The notes under the pieces: generated by a model
What the model was told of the DNA's origin: nothing
What the model saw: the letters and a program-made list of their open reading frames with translations, nothing else
Database searches by the model: none
Source: Amarobacillus sp046328225
GTDB taxonomy: Bacteria > Chloroflexota > Dehalococcoidia > Tepidiformales > Tepidiformaceae
Assembly (NCBI GenBank): GCA_046328225.1
Contig: JAXLWZ010000006.1
Location: forward strand, 112,100-176,099
DNA: 64,000 nucleotides
Direction: 5' to 3'
Translations under genes and position numbers: made by a program
Shown here: one piece after another, positions 33,317 through 41,727 of the stretch
Numbering within the stretch: the stretch's first letter is position 1
Layout: each line of letters opens with the position of its first letter

Positions 33317-33972
33317 CCCCCCTCCGCCGCCAGCCCGCCGAGCGCCCCCGGCGTCTCAAGTCGCCGAACCCGCTCCACGGCGGGCTGGCCCGTCCAGGCC
33401 GCGAACACCGGCTCCAGCCCCGCCCTCGCAGACTCCGCGAGATCGAACCCATCGCCCGACACGTAGGCCGCCCGCGCCGGCTCCGCCTCCAGGAAGGCGA
33501 GGCAGTCCGCGATGCGCTCGCCCGGCTGCCATGGCTCCCCCTCCGGCGTCGCCGAGAGCACGGCGATGAAGCGATCCAGCCCCGTGGATTGCACCTGCCG
33601 CAGCGCCACCACATGTGGCTCCCGCGAAATCGCCCCCATCTCCACTCGTTCCCCGCGCACGGCGTCCAGCGCCATCCCGATCCCTTCGTGCACGAGCAGC
33701 TTCTTCATCGCGCTCCGCCGGAACATCTCCACGCAGAGCGTCTCGCACCGCGCGCCTTCATCGGCATCGGACACGAGGATGGAGAGCGCGTGCCGCCACG
33801 GCCGCAGGTGGTACTCCGCCGCGAGCGCCCGCGCATCGACGCGCCGCCCCGTGACCGCGATGACGGCCTCCTCGATCGCGTAGCGCCACGCCGTTTCGCG
33901 CGCGAGCAGCACCTGATCGAGGTCGAAGAGGATCGCGCGAAAGCGCCGCGGCCGGTGCGAAACGGCCGGCAT
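33313..33972 (-). CDS. HAD-superfamily hydrolase
   Basis: A 219-aa haloacid-dehalogenase-like phosphatase. Motif I is LFDLDQVLL (DxD nucleophile present, with Gln where Gly-Thr is common), motif II the serine in VLSATPEGE, and motif IV VSGDGFD. A cap domain lies between. Substrate is unknown. The gene starts 4 nt after the nucleotidyltransferase stop, so the two are probably co-transcribed. Confidence 0.75.
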   Translation of the reverse strand: MPAVSHRPRRFRAILFDLDQVLLARETAWRYAIEEAVIAVTGRRVDARALAAEYHLRPWRHALSILVSDADEGARCETLCVEMFRRSAMKKLLVHEGIGMALDAVRGERVEMGAISREPHVVALRQVQSTGLDRFIAVLSATPEGEPWQPGERIADCLAFLEAEPARAAYVSGDGFDLAESARAGLEPVFAAWTGQPAVERVRRLETPGALGGLAAEGG

Positions 33973-33976
33973 CGCC

Positions 33977-34573
33977 TCAGGCCGAGGCCACCGGCGCCCA
34001 CCGCGCCACCGCTGCCTGGTACTCCTCGGGCGTGTTCACATCCAGCACCGCGAGCTCGCCCGCGACGAACTCACCCAGCTCCGAGACGTGCGCGTGGAGG
34101 ATGCCCCGGAGGCCGTCGTTTTCGTCCTTCGCCTCCAGCAGCTCCGGCCGCAGCCACCCCGAGACCACGATCGGGTGCCCCGTGTGGCCCTCGAACGTCG
34201 GCCGCGTCGCCGCGTGCTTCGGGTCGTGCGCAGCGAGGAGCGCGCGCAGGAACTCCGCCGGCCGCGGCTGGTCCACGTTCACGATGACGATCGCGTCCGT
34301 GTCCCGGTTCACCGCCTTCGCGCCGATGCGCAACGAGCCCGCACGCCCAGCGTGATACCGGGGATTGTTCATCACGCGGCAGTTCTCGCGCCGCATCCGC
34401 CGGTTGATCTCGTCCGAACGGTGGCCGAGCACGACGATCACTTCGTCCGCCCCCGCTTCGCGAAGCTGGCGCACCTGGTAGCAGATGAGCGGCACGCCGC
34501 CCCAGTCGAGGAGCGCCTTCGGCTCCCCCATGCGAGACGAAGTTCCCGCCGCGAGCACGATCCCCGAAATCAT
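33977..34573 (-). CDS. MobA/MocA-like nucleotidyltransferase
   Basis: A 198-aa NTP-transferase-3 family protein. The signature LAAGTSSRMGEPKALL is at residues 7-22, the metal-binding NVDQPRP is mid-protein, and GHTGHPIVVS follows. Relatives attach CMP or GMP to molybdopterin or make activated sugars. Without other cofactor genes nearby the substrate is open. ATG 34573. Confidence 0.8.
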   Translation of the reverse strand: MISGIVLAAGTSSRMGEPKALLDWGGVPLICYQVRQLREAGADEVIVVLGHRSDEINRRMRRENCRVMNNPRYHAGRAGSLRIGAKAVNRDTDAIVIVNVDQPRPAEFLRALLAAHDPKHAATRPTFEGHTGHPIVVSGWLRPELLEAKDENDGLRGILHAHVSELGEFVAGELAVLDVNTPEEYQAAVARWAPVASA

Positions 34574-34601
34574 CTGCTTCCCCCCAATTCCGGCCCTGAA
34601 A

Positions 34602-34626
34602 GCGAAACGCCGCCCGAAGGCGGCGT
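34602..34626 (-). terminator. terminator after rplS
   Basis: ACGCCGCC and GGCGGCGT form an 8-bp stem whose minus-strand loop is TTCG, a stable tetraloop, followed on the minus strand by TTTCGCTTTC. It lies 23 nt after the rplS stop. Confidence 0.7.
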
Positions 34627-34648
34627 CGTCGTGGGCGCCGGCTTTCGC

Positions 34649-34999
34649 CTAGACGCGCTTTTCCTTGATGCGGGCAGCCTTCCCCGTGAGGCCGCGCAGG
34701 TAGTACAGGTTCTTGCGGCGAACCTTGCCGCGCCGCACCACCTCGATCTTGTCGATGCGCGGGCTGTTCAGTGGGAACGTGCGCTCCACCCCGATGCCGC
34801 CGGCGGCGTTCTTGCGCACGGTGAAATTCGAAACGAGCCCCTTCATCCGCTTCCGGATGACGACCCCTTCGAAGACCTGGATGCGCTCCTTGTCACCTTC
34901 GATGACCTTGGCGTGCACCTTCACCGTGTCGCCGCTGCCGAATTCAGGGATATCCGTACGCGCCTGGGTGGCGGTGAGTGTGTCGAGTTCGTAGGCCAT
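34649..34999 (-). CDS. rplS: 50S ribosomal protein L19
   Basis: A 116-aa protein of normal L19 length, located at the 30S-50S interface. GDTVKVHAKVIEGDKERIQVFEGVVI in outline, VRKNAAGGIGVERTFPL and RRGKVRRKNLYYLRGL are hallmark segments. ATG 34999 has AAGGAT upstream and a good promoter beyond. rpsP, rimM and trmD, often adjacent, are not here. Confidence 0.97.
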   Translation of the reverse strand: MAYELDTLTATQARTDIPEFGSGDTVKVHAKVIEGDKERIQVFEGVVIRKRMKGLVSNFTVRKNAAGGIGVERTFPLNSPRIDKIEVVRRGKVRRKNLYYLRGLTGKAARIKEKRV

Positions 35000-35030
35000 G
35001 GCTGTCGATCCTTCCAGACGTAACCCGAGA

Positions 35031-35059
35031 ATGATACCCGAGGCCCCCCTTAGCGCCAA
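35031..35059 (-). promoter_or_regulatory. rplS promoter
   Basis: TTGGCG (35059-35054), a 17-nt spacer and TATCAT (35036-35031) on the minus strand. This gives a leader of about 25 nt containing the Shine-Dalgarno. Confidence 0.6.
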
Positions 35060-35071
35060 AGCACTGTGCCC

Positions 35072-36118
35072 CTACAGCACCAGTAGCGCCGCCGGCACCG
35101 CCACGATGCACCCGAGGAACACCGCCAGCGACCGCTGGTTCCGCGTCGCGTGCCCCGCGACCGCCAGCACCATGCGCGCATACGGCCCGTAGAGCAGCAG
35201 CAGCACCGTCAGCGAAATCGCGGCCACGGAGAGCATCTCCGTCAGCACCACCGTGAAGGCGGCGGCGCCGCCGAGCAACACCGCCCCCACGAGCGTGTCG
35301 ATGAAGGTCGTGATGTTCGCCCCCATGACGTAGGGGATGATCTGGTCCCGCTTGATGTACCCCTTCAGCGACAGTGGCACCAGCAGCGTCAGCGAAATCG
35401 ACACGCTCATCGTCGTCGCCGTGATGAGGCAGCCCATCAGGAACATCAGCGGCCGCCGGTGCAGGAAGTGCAGCGCCCGCGAGATCCCTTCGCCCTCCGA
35501 CTCCAGCTGCGGTAGGGCCCGGTCGAACACCGTGAAGCTCCCCAGCAGCACGCCCACGCCCGTTGCGAAGAGCGCCCACCGCGGCAGCAGGTCCACCAGC
35601 GCATCCACGGGCGGGCCGTACACCGTGTCGATGACGTCGAGCAGCCCGCCCGGTGTCTCGAACCGCACGCCGTCGAGCCATCCGTAGTGCAGCGAAATCA
35701 ATCCCAGCAGGAGCGCCGGCCCCTGCGTCGTGAACGTCGTCAGCAGCGCCACCACGCCGATGTAGAGCCCGTCGCTGTTCCGCCGCTTTCGTACATAGAG
35801 GAAGAAACCGACCGCGAGAACGATGAACGACGCCCCCAGCCGCGACCCGCCCACCACGCCGAACGCCTCGGATTCGCTCAACACCCCGCCCGCGAGCAGC
35901 GTGATCCCGATCGCCGCCACCGGCGACCCGCTGAGCGCCGCGTACGCCAGCAGCCAGCCGAAGCCGGTCGCGTTCGCCGGTCCCGAGACTTCGAGCCCGT
36001 CGAGCAGCGGCACCAGCCCCTTCGCGCCCGCCTTGATGAGCTGCAAGGCGAACACGAACAGCAGCACGCCCGCCACCGCCGCGATGGGCTTCACCACCAC
36101 CGCGCGCGAAAGGCGCAT
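35072..36118 (-). CDS. Na/Pi-cotransporter family membrane protein
   Basis: A 348-aa protein with about eight membrane segments and two repeats of the Na/Pi cotransporter pattern: SGSPVAAIGITLLAGG with GGSRLGASF, and TATTMSVSISLTLLVPL with MGANITTFIDTL. Family members import phosphate with sodium. Here it lies 88 nt downstream of cysN, so it might move sulfate or another anion; that is inference from position only. Confidence 0.78.
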   Translation of the reverse strand: MRLSRAVVVKPIAAVAGVLLFVFALQLIKAGAKGLVPLLDGLEVSGPANATGFGWLLAYAALSGSPVAAIGITLLAGGVLSESEAFGVVGGSRLGASFIVLAVGFFLYVRKRRNSDGLYIGVVALLTTFTTQGPALLLGLISLHYGWLDGVRFETPGGLLDVIDTVYGPPVDALVDLLPRWALFATGVGVLLGSFTVFDRALPQLESEGEGISRALHFLHRRPLMFLMGCLITATTMSVSISLTLLVPLSLKGYIKRDQIIPYVMGANITTFIDTLVGAVLLGGAAAFTVVLTEMLSVAAISLTVLLLLYGPYARMVLAVAGHATRNQRSLAVFLGCIVAVPAALLVL

Positions 36119-36206
36119 CCCGTGGCCCCGCGACTTCGCCGGTCCAGGCGCGCTTCCGCCGTAGGGGACTCCGCGACCACGAGAGAGGCGGCGCCCTCCT
36201 GCTCCA

Positions 36207-37481
36207 TCAGGCGCTGGCCCCGGCCTGCGCGAGCACCTCGCGCACCATCCCGGCGGCCACCGTCTGGTGCGAGCTCCCGTCGACCAGGATAAAGCTCCCC
36301 GTGTCCCGGCTCACCGCATACGGGTCGGCGAAAATCGGCTCCAGCGTCTTCAGCGTCACTCGCCCGATGTCGTTCAGCCCGAACGAGCCGGGCGCGCCGT
36401 TGCGGTCCAGCGTCTCCACATCGAGCAGGTCATCGAGCGATTCCACCATGCAGCGCACGCGCCGCGTCGTGTGTTTGAGCCAGAGCTGCTGCCGCGGGCG
36501 AAGCTGCGTGCCGTCGCTCATCCAGCAGAGGTCGGCCGTGAAGCGCGTCGCCGCCGCCGGAGCATGTGCCGGGTCCACGAGCATGTGCCCTCGCCCGACA
36601 TCGATCTCCTCGGACAGCCGGATGGAGACCGCGTCGCCATTCGATGCCGTCGCGCACGCCTCGTGGAAGCGATCGACGCCGGCAACCGTCGTCCGCACGC
36701 CCAGCGGCAGCGCCAGCACTTCCTGGCCCGGCTTCACCGTCCCCGAAGCGACCGTCCCGGCGTAGCCGCGGTAATCGTGGAACTCCGTCGTATGCGGCCG
36801 CAGCACGTACTGCACCGGGAAGCGGAGCGCGCCGTGGCTCACGTGGTCCGGCGTCTCCACCGTCTCCAGGAACTCCAGCAGCGTCGGCCCCGTGTACCAG
36901 GGCATGTGCTCGCCCCGCTCGACGATGTTCTCGCCCGAGACGGCCGCCATTGGGATGACGGTCACCTGTGGCACCCCGAGCCGGTTCGCCAGCGCCCGGA
37001 AGTCCGCGCCGACTTCCTCGAACCGCGCTTGCGACCAGTCCGCGAGGTCCATTTTGTTCACGCACAAGACCAGGTGCGTGATGCCGAGCAGCGACGTCAG
37101 CGCCGAATGCCGTCGCGTCTGCGAAACCACACCCTTGCGCGCATCGATCAGGATCAGCGCCAGCGAAGCCGTCGAGGCCCCCGTCACCATGTTTCGCGTG
37201 TACTGCACGTGCCCCGGCGAGTCCGCGATGATGAACTTCCGCTTCGGGGTCGCGAAGTAGCGGTAGGCGACATCGATGGTGATGCCCTGCTCGCGCTCGG
37301 CCCGCAGCCCGTCCGTCAGCAGCGCGAGATTGAGGTCGTCGAGGCCGCGCGCCTCGCTCGCCCGTTGAATGCTTGCCAGCGTGTCCTCGAACACCTGCTT
37401 CGAGTCATAGAGCAGCCGCCCGATGAGCGTGCTCTTGCCGTCGTCCACCGATCCCGCCGTCACGAAACGCAGCAGGTCCAT
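36207..37481 (-). CDS. cysN: sulfate adenylyltransferase GTPase subunit
   Basis: A 424-aa EF-Tu-like GTPase that powers ATP sulfurylase. P-loop GSVDDGKSTLIGRL (10-23), DSPGHVQYTRNM and NKMDLADWS are the GTP-binding motifs. Beta-barrel domains follow. It has no fused APS kinase; cysC is a separate gene here. The ATG overlaps the cysD stop by 1 nt (TAATG). Confidence 0.95.
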   Translation of the reverse strand: MDLLRFVTAGSVDDGKSTLIGRLLYDSKQVFEDTLASIQRASEARGLDDLNLALLTDGLRAEREQGITIDVAYRYFATPKRKFIIADSPGHVQYTRNMVTGASTASLALILIDARKGVVSQTRRHSALTSLLGITHLVLCVNKMDLADWSQARFEEVGADFRALANRLGVPQVTVIPMAAVSGENIVERGEHMPWYTGPTLLEFLETVETPDHVSHGALRFPVQYVLRPHTTEFHDYRGYAGTVASGTVKPGQEVLALPLGVRTTVAGVDRFHEACATASNGDAVSIRLSEEIDVGRGHMLVDPAHAPAAATRFTADLCWMSDGTQLRPRQQLWLKHTTRRVRCMVESLDDLLDVETLDRNGAPGSFGLNDIGRVTLKTLEPIFADPYAVSRDTGSFILVDGSSHQTVAAGMVREVLAQAGASA

Positions 37482-38407
37482 TAGAAGTACCCCTCGCGCT
37501 TGCGGTCTTCCATCGCCGCCTCCGAGAACTGGTCGTCGGCCCGGCTCGCACCGCGCTCGGTCACCCGCGCCACCGCGATCTCGTCGATGACGGACTGGAT
37601 GTCCGCCGCCTCCGAGCGCACCGCCGCCGTGCAGGTCATGTCCCCGACCGTGCGATAGCGCACCGCCGCGCGGAACGTCGTCTCGTGCGGCAGCTGCTGC
37701 AGGAACGGGCACACCGACATCAGCATCCCGTCGCGCTCGAAGACCTCGCGCTCGTGCGTGAAGTAGATGGACGGCACCTCAAGCCGCTCGCGCTCGATGT
37801 AGTGCCAGATATCGAGCTCCGTCCAGTTAGAAAGCGGGAACACCCGCATGTGCTCGCCCTTCACGTGCATGCCGTTGTAGAGGCTCCAGAGCTCGGGGCG
37901 CTGGTTGCGCGGGTCCCACTGTCCGAACTCGTCCCGGAACGAGAACACCCGCTCTTTCGCGCGCGCCTTCTCCTCGTCGCGGCGCGCCCCGCCCATCGCC
38001 GCGTCGATCTGGTGCTCCGCGATGGTCCCAAGCAGGACAGGCGTCTGCAGCCGGTTGCGCGAAGCCCGGATGCCGCGCTCCTCGGTGAGCATCCCCTCGT
38101 CAATCGCCTGCTGCACCGAGCCCACGATCAGCCGCGCGCCCAGCTCTTCCACGCGCCGGTCCCGGAACGCGATTACCTCCGGGAAGTTGTGCCCCGTGTC
38201 CACATGCATCACCGGGAAGGGGAACTTCGCCGGCCAGAACGCCTTCTCCGCGATGCGCAGGAGGACGATCGAGTCCTTGCCGCCCGAGAACAGCAGCGCC
38301 GGCCGTTCGAATTCCGCGGCCACCTCGCGCATGATGAAGATCGCTTCCGCCTCGAGCGTTTCGAGTTCAGTGTGGTGCGCGCTCCGCGCCAGCGGTTCCA
38401 CGGTCAT
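37481..38407 (-). CDS. cysD: sulfate adenylyltransferase subunit 2
   Basis: A 308-aa PP-loop ATP pyrophosphatase that makes adenosine 5'-phosphosulfate from ATP and sulfate with CysN. LLFSGGKDSIVLLRIA (38-53) is the PP loop; MHVDTGHNFPEV and the C-terminal EDRKREGYF are typical. The start overlaps cysC (ATGA) and the stop overlaps cysN. Confidence 0.96.
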   Translation of the reverse strand: MTVEPLARSAHHTELETLEAEAIFIMREVAAEFERPALLFSGGKDSIVLLRIAEKAFWPAKFPFPVMHVDTGHNFPEVIAFRDRRVEELGARLIVGSVQQAIDEGMLTEERGIRASRNRLQTPVLLGTIAEHQIDAAMGGARRDEEKARAKERVFSFRDEFGQWDPRNQRPELWSLYNGMHVKGEHMRVFPLSNWTELDIWHYIERERLEVPSIYFTHEREVFERDGMLMSVCPFLQQLPHETTFRAAVRYRTVGDMTCTAAVRSEAADIQSVIDEIAVARVTERGASRADDQFSEAAMEDRKREGYF

Positions 38408-38982
38408 CGTGCTCCCTCCGCCGCCGCCGCACGCGCCGGCGTGATCAGTCCCCGCGATTCTAGATACCCCAGGATGCGCTCCAGGCTCGCGGCGATGGGC
38501 TCGCTCCCCGTCGGCACCGTCACCTCCGGCGCCAGCGGCGGCTCATACGGGTCATCGATGCCGGTGAACCCCGTCCGCTTGCCAGCGCGAACCTCCGCGT
38601 ACAGCCCCTTCACGTCGCGCGCCTCGCACTCCTGCAACGTCGCCGCCGCATGGACCTCGATGAAGGCGCCCCCGTCGCGTTCGACCAGCGCGCGGTTCGC
38701 ATCGCGGATCTCCCGGTAGGGCGAAATCGCCGCCGTGATCGCCACCACCCCGTTGCGCGCCAGCAGGTTCGCCACATACCCGATGCGCAGCACGTTCGTG
38801 TCGCGGTCTTCCTTGCTGAACCCGAGCCCCTTCGACAGGTTCGTCCGCACTTCGTCGCCGTCCAGCACCTCAACCCGCCGTCCGCGCGCCCGCAGCTCAG
38901 GCGCCAAAGCGTCCGTCAGTGTCGATTTGCCCGCGCCCGAAAGGCCGGTGAACCACACCACGATTCCCTGCTCACTACTCAC
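38404..38982 (-). CDS. cysC: adenylylsulfate kinase
   Basis: A 192-aa APS kinase that makes PAPS. P-loop GLSGAGKST (13-21), DGDEVRTNLSKGLGFSKEDRD in outline and the phosphoserine-loop region AAISPYREIRD are intact. GTG 38982 has GGAGGAG 12 nt upstream, a longer spacing than usual. It stands between cysH and cysD. Confidence 0.94.
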   Translation of the reverse strand: MSSEQGIVVWFTGLSGAGKSTLTDALAPELRARGRRVEVLDGDEVRTNLSKGLGFSKEDRDTNVLRIGYVANLLARNGVVAITAAISPYREIRDANRALVERDGGAFIEVHAAATLQECEARDVKGLYAEVRAGKRTGFTGIDDPYEPPLAPEVTVPTGSEPIAASLERILGYLESRGLITPARAAAAEGAR

Positions 38983-39036
38983 GTTCCACGCATCTCCTCC
39001 GACGAATCCGCCCCGTTTCGACCACCACCACCCGGC

Positions 39037-39738
39037 CTACGTATGCAGGCCACACTCGTCCTTTTCGAAGCCCTGCCAGCGGCCCGCCCGCCCCTGTACC
39101 CCGGGCACCGTGCAGTTGTAGCAACCGATCGACGTGTACCCCTGGTTCAGCAGCACGTTGTAGGGCACCTCGTGCTCCAGCAGGTATTCCCACGTCCGCT
39201 TCTCGTCCCACGTCGCCAGCGGGTTGATCTTCACCAGCCCGAATTTGCTGTTCCACGAAAGGATGGGAGTGTCCGCGCGCCCCTCCGATTGGTCGCGCCG
39301 AAGGCCGCTCACCCACGCCGTCTTTCCTTCCAGCGCGCGCCGGTTCGGTTCGATTTTGCGAAGCTCGCAGCAGAGATCCGGGTCGCGCATCCACAGCGCC
39401 GAACCATACCGGGCCGCCTGCTCTTCATGCGTCAGCTTCGACTTGTAGACCTGGAGGTTCGTCAGCCCCAGCGCGGGCACGCTCTCCCGCATGTTCTCGT
39501 GCGTCTCCTCGAACAGGTAGTCCGTATCAAGGACGAAGACGTGCACGGCCGGTTTCAGCGCCGCCACCATGTGCAGGATGGCCGCGCCGCTCGCGCCGCC
39601 GAAGCTCGCACCCACCGAGAGGCCATCGCCGAAAGTATCGACGGCCCAGCGCACGATTTCGCGCGGGTCCGCGGTTTCGAACCGATCGGAGAGCGCCGAC
39701 AGCTCCTGCTCGGTAAAGGTCGGGGCGAGTGCAGTCAT
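39037..39738 (-). CDS. cysH: phosphoadenylyl/adenylyl-sulfate reductase with Fe-S cysteines
   Basis: A 233-aa PP-loop reductase making sulfite. The catalytic cysteine is C229 in ECGLH. C123-C124 and C206-x2-C209 are the four ligands of a [4Fe-4S] cluster, which marks the APS-using class and some dual-specific enzymes, while PAPS-only reductases lack them. Yet an APS kinase is encoded next to it. ATG 39738; a GTG at 39747 is possible. First gene of cysH-cysC-cysD-cysN. Confidence 0.92.
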   Translation of the reverse strand: MTALAPTFTEQELSALSDRFETADPREIVRWAVDTFGDGLSVGASFGGASGAAILHMVAALKPAVHVFVLDTDYLFEETHENMRESVPALGLTNLQVYKSKLTHEEQAARYGSALWMRDPDLCCELRKIEPNRRALEGKTAWVSGLRRDQSEGRADTPILSWNSKFGLVKINPLATWDEKRTWEYLLEHEVPYNVLLNQGYTSIGCYNCTVPGVQGRAGRWQGFEKDECGLHT

Positions 39739-39754
39739 GGGGACCACGCCTAAA

Positions 39755-39815
39755 GTCGAGTGATACGCTCGACAATATCAACAACGTCCGTTGCGGGCAA
39801 CCATGATTGTTGATA
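39755..39815. promoter_or_regulatory. nested inverted repeats between cysH and sir
   Basis: The 117-nt divergent gap holds three perfect dyads: GTCGAG/CTCGAC (39755-39773, 7-nt spacer), TATCAACAA/TTGTTGATA (39776-39815, 22-nt spacer) and, inside the latter, CAACG/CGTTG (39782-39793). Their position between two sulfur-assimilation operons suggests binding sites for a shared regulator. A possible sir promoter is TTGCGG (39791-39796) with TAACGT (39814-39819). Confidence 0.5.
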
Positions 39816-39855
39816 ACGTCGCTCTACTTCGCCGCTTTTTCCCCGGAGGTCCGCC

Positions 39856-41631
39856 ATGCCTGATGTCGAAACCACCGTCTTCACGAACGAGCCCGGCCGC
39901 GTCCTCTCTGTGCTCGAAAGGGAGCTCGAGGACTTCACCACCGAAGCCGGCCGCTTCCTCGACGGCCAGGTGCCGGAGAACCAGTTCATCGGCTTCCGCC
40001 TGAAGCAGGGCGTCTACGGGCAGCGCCAGCCCGGCGTGCAGATGATCCGCTGCAAGCTCCCCTTCGGCGGCGTCACCCCCGAGCAGATGGACGCGTTCGG
40101 CGAGATCGCCGAGAAGTACGCCCCCCTTCGCAAGGGCCATATCACCACCCGCCAGAACTTCCAGTTCCACCACGTCCCCCTGCGCAAGGCATCCGAGGCC
40201 CTCTTCGTCCTCGGCCGCGCCGGCATCTCCACCCGCGAGGCCTGCGGCAACACCGTCCGCAACGTCACCGGCGACCCGTGGGCCGGCGTCAACGTCAACG
40301 AGCCCTTCGACCCGACGCCCTGGGCCGGCGCCTATGCCCGCTACTGGCTGCGCAACCCGCTCTCGCAGCTCCTCCCCCGTAAGTGGAAGGTCTGCTTCAG
40401 CAGCAGCGACGAGGACATCGCCATCACCGGCCTCCACGACATGGGCTTCATCCCCCGCATCAAGGACGGCGTGAAGGGCTTCGAGATCCGCGTCGCCGGC
40501 GGCCTCAGCATCATGCCCCGCAACGCCCAGGTCCTGCGCGAATTCTCCCCGCTCGATGAGTACCTGAAGATCTCCGAAGCCGTGATCCGCATCTTCGAAA
40601 AGGCCGACGAGCTCCGGAAGAACCGCTCGAAGGCCCGCATCAAGTTCCTCGTCGAGCGCATCGGCTTCGAAGAGTTCAAGCGCATGGTCGATGAGGAGCT
40701 GCAGGGCGATTGGGCCCGCACGGGCAACTTCAGCCCGGACCATCTCCTCTTCATCGATGACGAAGAAGCTACCGCGCCCGCACGCCGTGCGACCTACGCC
40801 TCCGCCAACGGCGACATGCGCGAATTCGCCGCGTTCGTGACCGCCAACGCCCGCGCGCAGCGCCAGCAGGGCTTTAGCACCGTCGAAGTGAAGGTCACCC
40901 GCGGCGACCTTCGCCCCGAGCAGTTCCGCGGCCTCGCCGCCATCATGCGCGAATACTGCGGCGGCCGGGCGCGCACCACCGTCCAGCAGAACATCGTCCT
41001 CCGCTGGGTGCGCGACGAGTCCCTCTACGAAGTGTGGACCCGCCTCAAGGAGCTCGGCCTCGCCGACCCGGGCGCCCAGACCATCACCGACGTCGTCTCC
41101 TGCCCGGGCACCGATAGCTGCAAGCTCGGCATTACCAGCTCGATGGGCCTCAACGCCGCCATCCAGGCGCGCGTCGAATCGCTCAACATCGAGGACGAAC
41201 TCACGAAGCGCATCAACATCAAGATGAGTGGCTGCCCCAACAGCTGCGGCCAGCACCACATCGCCACCATCGGCTTCCACGGCGCCGCCATGAAGGTCGA
41301 TGGCCAGCAGCTTCCCGCCTACCACGTCTTCCTCGGCGGCAGCTACGGCGATGGCGGCATGCGTCTCGCCACGCAGCTCAAGGTGCGCCTCCCCGCCAAG
41401 CGCGGCCCCGAGGCCGTCGAGCGCTTCGTCAACCTCTACCAGCGGTACCGCAACGAAGGCGAGACCTTCATCGCCTACTTCGACCGTGTCGGCCCCAAGC
41501 CCTTCGAACTCGCCGTCGAGGACCTCTGCCTCCCCGGCGATTTCACCGACGACAACAAGGGCATGTTCATCGACTGGGGCAAGCTTGAGCTCTACCAGCT
41601 CCAGCGCGGCGAAGGCGAGTGCGCCGTCTAG
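39856..41631 (+). CDS. ferredoxin-dependent sulfite/nitrite reductase
   Basis: A 591-aa siroheme and [4Fe-4S] reductase with the duplicated NiR/SiR fold. Cluster ligands are C416, C422, C460 and C464 (CPGTDSC and CPNSC). TTRQNFQFHHV in the first half is a siroheme-binding segment. It catalyses six-electron reduction of sulfite to sulfide (or nitrite to ammonia); the divergent cys operon favours sulfite. ATG 39856 has GGAGG 6 nt upstream. Confidence 0.92.
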   Translation: MPDVETTVFTNEPGRVLSVLERELEDFTTEAGRFLDGQVPENQFIGFRLKQGVYGQRQPGVQMIRCKLPFGGVTPEQMDAFGEIAEKYAPLRKGHITTRQNFQFHHVPLRKASEALFVLGRAGISTREACGNTVRNVTGDPWAGVNVNEPFDPTPWAGAYARYWLRNPLSQLLPRKWKVCFSSSDEDIAITGLHDMGFIPRIKDGVKGFEIRVAGGLSIMPRNAQVLREFSPLDEYLKISEAVIRIFEKADELRKNRSKARIKFLVERIGFEEFKRMVDEELQGDWARTGNFSPDHLLFIDDEEATAPARRATYASANGDMREFAAFVTANARAQRQQGFSTVEVKVTRGDLRPEQFRGLAAIMREYCGGRARTTVQQNIVLRWVRDESLYEVWTRLKELGLADPGAQTITDVVSCPGTDSCKLGITSSMGLNAAIQARVESLNIEDELTKRINIKMSGCPNSCGQHHIATIGFHGAAMKVDGQQLPAYHVFLGGSYGDGGMRLATQLKVRLPAKRGPEAVERFVNLYQRYRNEGETFIAYFDRVGPKPFELAVEDLCLPGDFTDDNKGMFIDWGKLELYQLQRGEGECAV

Positions 41632-41660
41632 AATCCCGTCCAACCAAGCCCCCCAATCGG

Positions 41661-41684
41661 CGAGGCTCCCGCAAGGGAGCCTCG
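41661..41684 (+). terminator. terminator after the sulfite reductase gene
   Basis: A perfect 10-bp stem CGAGGCTCCC/GGGAGCCTCG with a GCAA loop, 30 nt after the stop. The T run is weak (TT). Confidence 0.75.
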
Positions 41685-41715
41685 TTCCGCGTCCGCCGCC
41701 GGGTCGGCCGTCCCG

Positions 41716-41721
41716 TACACT
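41716..41721 (+). promoter_or_regulatory. -10-like hexamer before the DUF1786 gene
   Basis: TACACT ends 6 nt before ATG 41728, just after a terminator and without a Shine-Dalgarno. Confidence 0.42.
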
Positions 41722-41727
41722 GGGACC

